In this document: positions 39,302-46,389 of the stretch, in pieces
Layout of the letters: each line of letters starts with the position of its first letter
How positions within the stretch are numbered: position 1 is the stretch's first letter
Assembly (NCBI RefSeq): GCF_003143855.1
Contig: NZ_QFRK01000017.1
Location: forward strand, 110,825 to 174,824
DNA length: 64,000 nt
Origin: Streptomyces sp. NWU339
GTDB lineage: Bacteria > Actinomycetota > Actinomycetes > Streptomycetales > Streptomycetaceae
Reading direction: 5' to 3'
Program-made: the position numbers and the translations under genes
The notes under the pieces: model-generated
The model's database searches: none
The model's input: only the letters and a program-made list of their open reading frames with translations
What the model was told of the DNA's origin: nothing

Positions 39302-39958
39302 ATGACCTACAGCGGGCAGGTGACGGTCGGCGGACCGGCCGACGTGCACGAACTCAAGGACCTGATGATCACCAAGGTCGCGGTCGGGCCCATGGACAAC
39401 AACGCCTATCTGCTGCGTTGCCGGGCCACCGACGAGCAGTTGCTGATCGACGCGGCCAACGACGCGGGCACCCTGCTGGGCTCGATCGGTGACGACGGCA
39501 TCGCGTCCGTCGTCACCACCCACCGGCACGGCGACCACTGGCAGGCGCTCGCCCAGGTCGTGGCGGCCACCGGCGCGCGCACCCACGCGGGCCGGGACGA
39601 CGCCGAGGGCATCCCGGTGCCGACGGACGTCCTGGTCGACGACGGCGACACGATCCGGGTGGGGCGAGTGGAGCTCACCGCGCGCCATCTCGTCGGCCAC
39701 ACGCCCGGCTCGATCGCCCTCGTCTACGACGATCCGCACGGGCACCCCCATGTGTTCACGGGGGACTGCCTGTTCCCGGGCGGTGTGGGCAACACCCACA
39801 AGGACCCGAAGGCGTTCGCCAGCCTGATCCACGACGTGGAGACCAAGATCTTCGACGTGCTCCCGGACGAGACCTGGGTCTACCCCGGACACGGCGACGA
39901 CACCACGCTGGGCGCGGAACGTCCGCATCTGCCGGAGTGGCGCGCCCGGGGCTGGTGA
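39302..39958 (+). CDS. Metallo-beta-lactamase-fold hydrolase (glyoxalase II-like)
   Basis: A 218-residue metal hydrolase. The core motif THRHGDHWQAL (about residue 74) corresponds to HxHxDH with Arg in place of the second position, followed by the later ligands GHTPGSIAL (His), FTGDCLFPGG (Asp) and YPGHGDDT (His). This is the glyoxalase II-like arrangement that hydrolyses thioesters or related compounds. TAGGCT at 39289-39294 lies eight bases before the ATG, so it may have its own leaderless transcript besides read-through from the gene before it. Confidence 0.9.
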   Translation: MTYSGQVTVGGPADVHELKDLMITKVAVGPMDNNAYLLRCRATDEQLLIDAANDAGTLLGSIGDDGIASVVTTHRHGDHWQALAQVVAATGARTHAGRDDAEGIPVPTDVLVDDGDTIRVGRVELTARHLVGHTPGSIALVYDDPHGHPHVFTGDCLFPGGVGNTHKDPKAFASLIHDVETKIFDVLPDETWVYPGHGDDTTLGAERPHLPEWRARGW

Positions 39959-40040
39959 GCGCCACCGGGCGACGCGGCGGACGGGCGGTACGGGTTGCGG
40001 GGCCGGCGCGGGTGAGGGACGCCCTCCGGGCGATCGGGGC

Positions 40041-40514
40041 CTACGCCGGTGCCCTGCCCGGGCCGGCCAGCGCGGCGATGCGCTCCACGGCGAACACATA
40101 GCCCTGCACCCCGCACCCCGCGATGACCCCGTCGGCCCGCAGCGAGACGTAGGAGTGGTGCCGGAAGGACTCGCGCCGGTGGATGTTGGAGACGTGGACC
40201 TCCACCACGGGCAGGCCGTCACAGGTGTTGAGGGCGTCGAGGATCGCGACGGAGGTGTGCGAGTAGGCACCGGGGTTGATCACGATGCCGCAGTGGTTCA
40301 GCCGCGCCTCGTGGATCCAGTCCACCAACTGGCCCTCGTGGTTGGACTGCCGCAGGTCCACCGCGCCCCCGTGCGCGCCCGCCGCCTCGACGCACAGCGC
40401 CTCGACGTCGGTGAGCGTCTCGGAGCCGTAGATCTCCGGCTGGCGCTGCCCGAGCAGGTTCAGATTGGGGCCGTTGAGAATCATGATCGGGGCATCGGCC
40501 AGGTTGCGGCGCAC
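40041..40514 (-). CDS. aroQ: 3-dehydroquinate dehydratase, type II
   Basis: Third step of the shikimate pathway: reversible dehydration of 3-dehydroquinate. The 157-residue protein has the type II signature IMILNGPNLNLLGQRQPEIYG with the catalytic Tyr in the flexible loop, QSNHEGQLVDWIHEA, NPGAYSHTS and VEVHVSNIHRRESFRHHS with the catalytic His. The GTG at 40514 follows GGAGG with five bases spacing, giving VRRNLADAP ahead of the core; an ATG at 40553 is possible but lacks support. It is a single gene here. Confidence 0.95.
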   Translation of the reverse strand: MRRNLADAPIMILNGPNLNLLGQRQPEIYGSETLTDVEALCVEAAGAHGGAVDLRQSNHEGQLVDWIHEARLNHCGIVINPGAYSHTSVAILDALNTCDGLPVVEVHVSNIHRRESFRHHSYVSLRADGVIAGCGVQGYVFAVERIAALAGPGRAPA

Positions 40515-40669
40515 AGTTCCTCCGGTCCGGAAGGTTCGCGATGAAACGGGCATGAAATATTCATGAACCGGCGTGAAGCCGGTCGCAGCGGCCGGTCGTC
40601 GCCGGAACGCTGCTCGGACCGGTCTATCACGGTGCCCCTGGCGTATGCCGGGCCCCCGGGGTGCCGACG

Positions 40670-40737
40670 GAACCGCCTCCGGGTGGGGGTGCGCCCGCGC
40701 GTGTGCCGCGGGGCGCGCGCCCGCCCGGAGGCGGTTC
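40670..40737 (-). terminator. Terminator of the antiporter gene
   Basis: GAACCGCCTCCGGG at 40670-40683 pairs perfectly with 40724-40737; the 40-base GC-rich loop can fold further. It begins 48 bases after the stop codon of the minus-strand antiporter gene. The rest of 40515-40669 holds no gene I can support. Confidence 0.65.
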
Positions 40738-40740
40738 TGC

Positions 40741-40794
40741 GATCGGTGTCACGGGTTGGATCGGTGTCACGGGTCGGATCGGTGTTACGGGTTG
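40741..40794. repeat. 18-bp tandem repeat, three copies, spanning the antiporter stop codon
   Basis: GATCGGTGTCACGGGTTG occurs at 40741-40758, with one change at 40759-40776 and one at 40777-40794. The third copy includes the antiporter stop codon. Because the period is a multiple of three, each copy carries a stop codon in the antiporter reading frame (TAA, then TGA, then TGA). Confidence 0.85.
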
Positions 40795-41906
40795 AGCGCC
40801 AGTTCGAGATAGGCGGCCAGGATCACCAGGTGCACCCCGCCCTGGAGCGGTGTGGCCCGGCCGGGGCGTACGGTCAGGACGCCGACCATCACGGTCAGGG
40901 CGAGCAGCACCATGTGGGTGTTGCCGAGGCCCAGAACGAGCGGACCGGAGAGCCAGAAGGACGCGATCGCGACCGCGGGGATGCTCAGTCCGATACTGGC
41001 CATCGCCGAACCGAGCGCCAGATTGACACTGGTCTGCACGCGATTGCGCCGCGCGGCCCGCACGGCCGCGATGGTCTCGGGAAGCAGGACCAGCAGCGCG
41101 ATGATCACACCGACGACGGCATGGGGCAGCCCGGCAGCCGATACGCCGGACTCGATGGCGGGCGAGACTCCTTTGGCAAGGCCGACCACTCCGACCAGGG
41201 CCAGGCCGAGCAGACCGAGGCTGATCAGCGCGGTGCGGTTGGAGGGCGCGACGGCGTGCTCGTCCTCGTCCTCGACCTTCGTGACCGGCATGCCCTGCCT
41301 GCCCAGCTTCTGTACGGGCAGGAAGTAGTCACGATGTCGAACGGTCTGGGTGGCGACGAACAAGCCGTAGAGGATCAGTGAGGTGACCGCGGCGAAGGTG
41401 AGTTGCACCGCGGAGAACTCCGGCCCGGGCTTGCTGGTGGTGAACGTCGGCAGCACGAGGGTGAGCCCCGCCAGCGTCGCCACCGTGGCGAGCGCCGCGC
41501 TGGCGCCTTCCGGATTGAAGACGGCCGTGCCGTGACGCAGTGAGCCGACCAGAAGACTCAGGCCGAGAATGCCGTTACAGGTGATCATCACGGCTGCGAA
41601 GACGGTGTCCCTGGCCAGGGACGCGGTCTCGGGCCCCCCGTCGATCATCAAGGTGACGATCAGCGCGACCTCGATGATCGTGACGGCGACCGCGAGGACC
41701 AGCGAACCGAAGGGTTCACCGACCCGGTGGGCCACCACCTCCGCATGGTGCACGGCGGCCAGCACCGCTGCCGCCAGCACGACGACCGCCACGGCGACGA
41801 CCGCTCCGGGCAGTTCGCGTCCCCAGGTGAACAGCAGGAGCACCCCGGCGAGCACCGGCACCACGGTCGTCCACCGGTCCGTCAGCCCTTTGACCCACCT
41901 GCTCAT
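40785..41906 (-). CDS. Ca2+/H+ (or Na+/H+) antiporter, ChaA/CaCA family
   Basis: A membrane antiporter of 373 residues with ten or eleven hydrophobic segments. The two CaCA repeats are visible: GEPFGSLVLAVAVTIIEVAL (about 63-82) and HAVVGVIIALLVLLPETIAA (about 262-281), each with the acidic residue expected in the ion path. A hydrophilic loop with VTKVEDEDEHAV sits between them at about 205. The ATG at 41906 overlaps the end of an upstream small ORF by four bases and has only a weak ribosome site itself, which suggests translation by coupling. Confidence 0.9.
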   Translation of the reverse strand: MSRWVKGLTDRWTTVVPVLAGVLLLFTWGRELPGAVVAVAVVVLAAAVLAAVHHAEVVAHRVGEPFGSLVLAVAVTIIEVALIVTLMIDGGPETASLARDTVFAAVMITCNGILGLSLLVGSLRHGTAVFNPEGASAALATVATLAGLTLVLPTFTTSKPGPEFSAVQLTFAAVTSLILYGLFVATQTVRHRDYFLPVQKLGRQGMPVTKVEDEDEHAVAPSNRTALISLGLLGLALVGVVGLAKGVSPAIESGVSAAGLPHAVVGVIIALLVLLPETIAAVRAARRNRVQTSVNLALGSAMASIGLSIPAVAIASFWLSGPLVLGLGNTHMVLLALTVMVGVLTVRPGRATPLQGGVHLVILAAYLELALNP

Positions 41907-42100
41907 GAAGCAAGGCTCTCGGAGGTGGACGAGCGTCGCATTCCGGTCTCTCCGAGCTCTGACGGCCCGCTCGCCACACGGGCTGCTCCGACGTCCGTGC
42001 TGCCGGCGGGTCTCGGGCAGTACGGCCGGCCCCGCCGGTGTCCGGCGGGCCCCATCGCTTCCACGTTCCTCGTCGTTCTGGGGTGGTCGTTGTCGCGCAT
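41903..42100 (-). CDS. Small ORF coupled to the antiporter gene (leader peptide candidate)
   Basis: A 65-codon frame starts at an ATG at 42100 directly after GTAGAGGAGATC, a far better ribosome site than that of the antiporter, and ends in an ATGA overlap with the antiporter start. The peptide (MRDNDHPRTTRNVEAMGPAG and on) is hydrophilic and matches nothing I know. Third-position GC is about 78 percent, lower than in neighbouring genes, so it may serve mainly to bring ribosomes to the antiporter start. Bases 42101-42276 otherwise hold only the terC terminator. Confidence 0.5.
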   Translation of the reverse strand: MRDNDHPRTTRNVEAMGPAGHRRGRPYCPRPAGSTDVGAARVASGPSELGETGMRRSSTSESLAS

Positions 42101-42208
42101 GATCTCCTCTACTGCTGGAGGGATGGTCGGTGACGGGCGGCAGCGAGTGTGGCCGCGATTCCTTCCGCTGAGGTCTTCTGTCGTGATCCGGCAGGAGACA
42201 GGCAGACA

Positions 42209-42249
42209 CCGGGAGCGGTGCTCGGCTGTGGGCCGCGCCCCGCTCCCGG
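42209..42249 (-). terminator. terC terminator
   Basis: CCGGGAGCGG at 42209-42218 pairs perfectly with 42240-42249, starting 27 bases after the stop codon of the minus-strand terC-type gene. Confidence 0.65.
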
Positions 42250-42276
42250 AGATGTCCTGTCCGGTTACGGACTGGG

Positions 42277-43260
42277 TCAGACGTCGATGCTGTTCTTGTC
42301 GGCGGAGTCCTCGGCCCGGGCCTGCTTCTTGGAGGCCCGCAGGCTGGTGATCGTGGTGACGATCAGGACGGAGCAGATCACGCCCAGCGACACCGGGATG
42401 CTGATCACGGGAACGTGCACCCCGGACTCGTGCAGCGCGTGCAGCACCAGCTTCACGCCGATGAAGCCGAGGATGATCGACAGGCCGTAGGCCAGGTGGA
42501 CCAGCTTGCTCAGCAGGCCGCCGAGGAGGAAGTACAGCTGCCTGAGGCCCATCAGGGCGAACGCGTTCGCGGTGAACACGATGTACGGGTCCTGGGTCAG
42601 GCCGAAGATCGCGGGGATCGAGTCGAGCGCGAAGAGCACGTCGGTGGTGCCGATGGCGAGCATCACGACCAGCATCGGGGTCATGACCCGCTTGCCGTTC
42701 TGCTCGATCCACAGCTTGGTGCCGTGGTACCGGTCGGCCACGCCGAACCGGCGCTCGGCGGCCTTGAGGAGCTTGTTCTCCTCGAACTCCTCCTCCTCTT
42801 CGGGAGCGCGGGCCTCCTTGATGAGCTTCCACGCGGTCCAGATGAGGAAGGCGCCGAAGATGTAGAAGATCCACGAGAAGTTGGCGATGATCGCGGCGCC
42901 CGCGGCGATGAAGACGGCCCGCAGCACCAGGGCGATGAGCACACCGACGAGGAGCACCCGCTGCTGGTACTGCGAGGGCACCGCGAATTTCGTCATGATC
43001 AGGACGAAGACGAAGAGGTTGTCGACGCTCAGCGACTTCTCGGTGATGAAGCCGGCGAAGAACTCACCGGCGGGCTGGCCACCGCCGAAGACCAGCAGGC
43101 CGAGCCCGAAGAGTGCGGCCAGGACGATCCAGACGATGGTCCAGATCCCGGCTTCCTTGATCGATACGTCGTGGGGCTTGCGGCCGATGAAGAAGTCGAT
43201 CGAGATGAGGGCGGCAAGGCCCACGATGGTCAGGACCCACAGGGTCAGGGAAACATCCAC
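42277..43260 (-). CDS. TerC family membrane protein (Alx-like)
   Basis: A 327-residue membrane protein of the TerC/Alx family, linked in other bacteria with tellurite resistance, alkaline pH response and manganese export to secreted metalloenzymes. About nine hydrophobic segments are seen; the conserved SVDNLFVFVLIMTKFAVP (about 78) and GTTDVLFALDSIPAIFGLT (about 205) carry the acidic residues of the family. A charged cytoplasmic loop (ARAPEEEEEFEEN) lies near 151. The GTG at 43260 follows GGAGG. A structured leader of about 187 bases precedes it. Confidence 0.94.
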   Translation of the reverse strand: MDVSLTLWVLTIVGLAALISIDFFIGRKPHDVSIKEAGIWTIVWIVLAALFGLGLLVFGGGQPAGEFFAGFITEKSLSVDNLFVFVLIMTKFAVPSQYQQRVLLVGVLIALVLRAVFIAAGAAIIANFSWIFYIFGAFLIWTAWKLIKEARAPEEEEEFEENKLLKAAERRFGVADRYHGTKLWIEQNGKRVMTPMLVVMLAIGTTDVLFALDSIPAIFGLTQDPYIVFTANAFALMGLRQLYFLLGGLLSKLVHLAYGLSIILGFIGVKLVLHALHESGVHVPVISIPVSLGVICSVLIVTTITSLRASKKQARAEDSADKNSIDV

Positions 43261-43447
43261 TACGCCTCCGGCAGATACGTCTCACGGCAAAAGTCAGCGT
43301 CGTCGCTGCCGGAGGTCTCTTCCACCCGGGTTCCGGCATTCGAAAGCAGCGCCGGACAACACCTCGGGCCGACGCCCCGGGATCAGGTCGGTCTGATCCG
43401 TATTGACGGGGTCGCCGCACAGGCAGGGAGTACTCCCCTCCGTGCGG
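43261..43447 (-). promoter_or_regulatory. Structured leader of the terC gene, candidate yybP-ykoY (manganese) riboswitch
   Basis: On the minus strand the leader begins with CCGCAC (43447-43442), which pairs with GTGCGG (43420-43415) and encloses GGGGAGTACTCCC, containing the perfect 12-bp palindrome at 43426-43437. The motif GGGGAGTA is a hallmark of yybP-ykoY RNAs, which sense Mn2+ and are commonly found before terC/alx genes. Next come CGTCAATACGG and a 7-bp hairpin GGATCAG-N6-CTGATCC. A promoter is placed so that transcription would start at the first stem. Assignment rests on motif and context only. Confidence 0.5.
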
Positions 43448-43450
43448 AAA

Positions 43451-43480
43451 ACTTTACCCCCAGGACCAAGGATTGGTAAA
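43451..43480 (-). promoter_or_regulatory. Candidate promoter of the terC leader
   Basis: On the minus strand TTTACC (43480-43475) and TAAAGT (43456-43451) are 18 bases apart, in a short AT-richer patch that stands out from the surrounding GC. The predicted start point, about 43445-43447, coincides with the first stem of the leader RNA. Confidence 0.55.
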
Positions 43481-43581
43481 GAGGTAGGTAAAAGAAAGAC
43501 CAAAGTGCCAGATGGGACGTGGTGCCATGGGCACTCGTTCCAAGGGGCGGGACACGCCCGCCCGGGCGGACCGGGGCGCGG

Positions 43582-45600
43582 TCAGGGCCCCCAGGTGCGG
43601 CGGGCCTCGGCGACCCGGGTGAGCACCTGCTGGAGGACCTGGCTGCCGGGCGGCACCAACGGGGGCTCGTACGTCCAGGCGTGCCCGACCCAGGGGTCGG
43701 CCAGATGGCTGTCGGCGACCGGTGTCAGCCGCAGCAGCGCACGCCACAGCGGGTCGAGCAGCGGGCCGTAGCCGGCGGACTCCTCACGGTCGGCGACCAT
43801 CATCAGGTGGACGCCGACGGACGGGCCCTCGTCGGCGAGGTACCGCAGCTGGTTCACGGCACGGTCGTCGAAGCCGTGCGGGAAGTCGTTGACGATCAGC
43901 AGGTGCTGGGAGGTGTCGAAGCCGGGCGGCAGCGAGTCGGCCGCTCCGCCGCGCAGTGCCATCTGCACCAGGTCGACCCGCTGGGTGAGCCGGCCCAGGA
44001 CCTCCGCGACGCCCCCGGCGCCCCGGGCGGGCGGGGCCGCCAGCACACCCGCCCGGGTCAGCGGTGCCAGCGGCTGCGCGCCCGATCCGGCCGGGTCGAT
44101 GACGTGCACGGTGAACTCGCCCGCCGGATGGACGGCGAGCAGCCGGGCCGCGTGGGACACGGCCGTCTCCACGGCGAGGCGTCGCATCTCGTGGGGGTCG
44201 GTGAACGACTCGTCCGGCGCGTCGGCCCGTCCGCTGTCGATCCACAGACCGCGTTCCAGCGGCAGCCGGAGCAGCATCGGGATGCGGAGGCGGTCGGCCT
44301 CGGGCAGCCGGAGGTCGCCCAGGCGCAGCGCCATGGGGATCTCCATCGGCACCCGGTAGGCGTGCCAGACGGGGTTGTCCCAGCGCGCGTAGGCCGGCGG
44401 GAGGGCGGGCTCGACGACCTCGGCCTCGGCGACGAGCTGGGCGAGGTCCCGGTCGAAGACCTCCCTCGCCTGGTCGACGAGCCGGGCCTGCCGTGCCCTG
44501 GCCGCCTCGCGCGCGGCGTCGCCCTGGCTCCCGATCCGGCTGCGCGGGTCGGACAGGACCTGTTCCAGCTCCTTGTCCATGCGTGACTCGGCGAAGTCGA
44601 CGGCGCTGCGGTAGGCGGCGGTGGTACGGGCCAGGTCCTCGAACATGCCCCAGACCTGGTTGTAGAGGCGCTCGTCCATGGACCAGCCGGTCGCGTCACC
44701 GGCGACGGGCCGGGCGGGCTGTCCCGGCTGGGCCGGGGGCGCGGCCGGCGGGGGCGGCGGGGGCGGCGGCGGTGCGGCGTTCCGCCGGCGGGGGTGGCTG
44801 TAGTCGATCGGGCCGCCGGTGGTCGCCGCGGACGGGTCGGCGGCTCCCCCGGGGTACGCCGGCTGCGGTCCGCCCTGTCCCGGCAGGTCGGCCGGCTGAC
44901 CGCCGTACGCGGGCGGCACGGGGTCGGGGGTGCCCTGTGGTGTGGTGCCGGCGGCCTGGTCGGGGTGGCGGGCCGGGGCGGTCGTCTGCCGGGAACGGTC
45001 GCCGTCGGACGGGCGGGACGGGGGTGCCTGGACGGAGCGGGCGAGGCCCCGCGCGACCGCTTCGTCGATGTCGCCCGCGAGCTGCCGCGCCTGGGGCAGG
45101 CCCTGGTCGGTGAGGAGTTCGGTCAGGCCCCCGGCGTAGCCCTGGCCGACCGCACGGACCTTCCAGGCGCCCTGGCGCCGGTAGAGCTCCAGGGCGACGA
45201 CGGCCGACTCGGTGTCCAGGCCGGTGACGGTGTAGCTGGCCACTTCGGTGCCGTCCGGTCCGGTGACCGCGACGAAGGGGGCGGCGACGGCGCCGAAGCG
45301 GGCGGGGCCCCGGCCGTCGGCCGCGGCGGGCAGGGCGAGCAGCACGCTGACGCGGTGGACCGCGTCCGCCAGCGCGTCCAGGTCCACCGCGAGCCGGTGG
45401 TCGGCCGCGGCCTGCCGCGACACCTCCAGGCCGGGCCGGGTGGGCGCGCCCGGGTGGGCCACCCACTCCACCCCGTGGATCCGGCCGCTCTCGTCGCCGA
45501 GCGCGGCCGCGGTCACGATCGGCGTACCGGCCGAGACCCGGATCTCGAGACGGGACCGGGAGAGCGGGTGGTTCTGCCCCCGCACCAGCTCAGCCGTCAT
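43582..45600 (-). CDS. TerD-domain protein fused to an FtsK-like ATPase-type domain lacking the P-loop
   Basis: A 672-residue three-part protein. Residues 1-190 form a TerD-like beta-sandwich domain (LSRSRLEIRVSAG, SYTVTGLDTESAVVALELYRR, KVRAVGQGYAGGL). Residues 190-300 are a Pro/Gly/Gln-rich linker with a run of prolines near 280. Residues 305-672 resemble an FtsK/SpoIIIE-type ATPase: LLIVNDFPHGFDDRAVNQL (about 570) looks like the Walker B strand, but where Walker A is expected (LRLPLERGLWIDSGR, about 445) there is no GKS/T. It lies next to a plain TerD gene, a typical stress-linked Ter setting. Confidence 0.85.
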   Translation of the reverse strand: MTAELVRGQNHPLSRSRLEIRVSAGTPIVTAAALGDESGRIHGVEWVAHPGAPTRPGLEVSRQAAADHRLAVDLDALADAVHRVSVLLALPAAADGRGPARFGAVAAPFVAVTGPDGTEVASYTVTGLDTESAVVALELYRRQGAWKVRAVGQGYAGGLTELLTDQGLPQARQLAGDIDEAVARGLARSVQAPPSRPSDGDRSRQTTAPARHPDQAAGTTPQGTPDPVPPAYGGQPADLPGQGGPQPAYPGGAADPSAATTGGPIDYSHPRRRNAAPPPPPPPPPAAPPAQPGQPARPVAGDATGWSMDERLYNQVWGMFEDLARTTAAYRSAVDFAESRMDKELEQVLSDPRSRIGSQGDAAREAARARQARLVDQAREVFDRDLAQLVAEAEVVEPALPPAYARWDNPVWHAYRVPMEIPMALRLGDLRLPEADRLRIPMLLRLPLERGLWIDSGRADAPDESFTDPHEMRRLAVETAVSHAARLLAVHPAGEFTVHVIDPAGSGAQPLAPLTRAGVLAAPPARGAGGVAEVLGRLTQRVDLVQMALRGGAADSLPPGFDTSQHLLIVNDFPHGFDDRAVNQLRYLADEGPSVGVHLMMVADREESAGYGPLLDPLWRALLRLTPVADSHLADPWVGHAWTYEPPLVPPGSQVLQQVLTRVAEARRTWGP

Positions 45601-45652
45601 TGCCCTCGTCCCCCTGGGTCGCGTGCGGTGCGGTGGTCGCGTGCGGTGCTGG

Positions 45653-46231
45653 TCAGAGCACCGGCAGGATCGCCGGCATCAGGTCCTGGAAGGTGCGGCC
45701 GTTGGCCGGGTTGCCGAGGGCCGTCATCGTCCAGCCCGTGCCCGAGCGGTGCACCTTGGCCATGAGCTGGGCCGTGTAGGCGCCGCCGCCGGCCAGCGTG
45801 TAGCGGGCCAGTTCCTGGCCGTTGGTCTCGTCGACGAGCCGGCAGAACGCGTTCTGCACCTCCTGGAAGGTCTGGCCCGTGAAGGAGTTCACGGTGAAGA
45901 CGATCTGGTCGATGTGGACCGGGACACGGGACAGGTCGACGAGGATGGCCTCGTCGTCGCCGCCCTGGCCGACGCCGCCGACGAGGTTGTCGCCGGTGTG
46001 GCGCACGGAGCCGTCGTCGCTCACCAGGTGGCGGAAGAAGACGACGTCGACCGGCTGCTTGTCGGCGAACAGGACGGCGGAGGCGTCCAGGTCGATCTCC
46101 CGGGTACGCGAGCCGAACAGGCCGCGGCGGGGGGCCGCCTGCCAGCCGAGACCCATACGAACCGCGGTCAGGCTGCCGCCGTCGTTCTTCTGCAGACTGA
46201 TGGCCTGGCCCTTGGTCATGTTGACGGTCAC
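45653..46231 (-). CDS. TerD family tellurite-resistance/stress protein
   Basis: A 192-residue TerD-domain protein. TerD proteins bind Ca2+ and belong to conserved stress modules in Streptomyces, where they affect differentiation; the direct activity is unknown. The calcium-site pattern GQGGDDEAILVDLSRVP and the strands VFTVNSFTGQTFQEVQNA are visible. The GTG at 46231 has AGGGGA eight bases upstream and gives VTVNMTKGQAISLQK, the usual N-terminus. It lies 52 bases ahead of the TerD fusion gene and 158 bases after uvrB on the other side. Confidence 0.92.
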   Translation of the reverse strand: MTVNMTKGQAISLQKNDGGSLTAVRMGLGWQAAPRRGLFGSRTREIDLDASAVLFADKQPVDVVFFRHLVSDDGSVRHTGDNLVGGVGQGGDDEAILVDLSRVPVHIDQIVFTVNSFTGQTFQEVQNAFCRLVDETNGQELARYTLAGGGAYTAQLMAKVHRSGTGWTMTALGNPANGRTFQDLMPAILPVL

Positions 46232-46389
46232 GCGCTGATTCCCCTCTCGGACTTCCCCTGTTGCCGCGAAACCGCGGTTGCCCAGAACCCTACGCAGGGG
46301 CACCGACGGCGACGCACCCCGGTCCGCACTTTGTGTCGGTCTTGCAACACAGTCCGTGCGGGGCGGAGAACCGCGCGTGCCCGGCGCCG

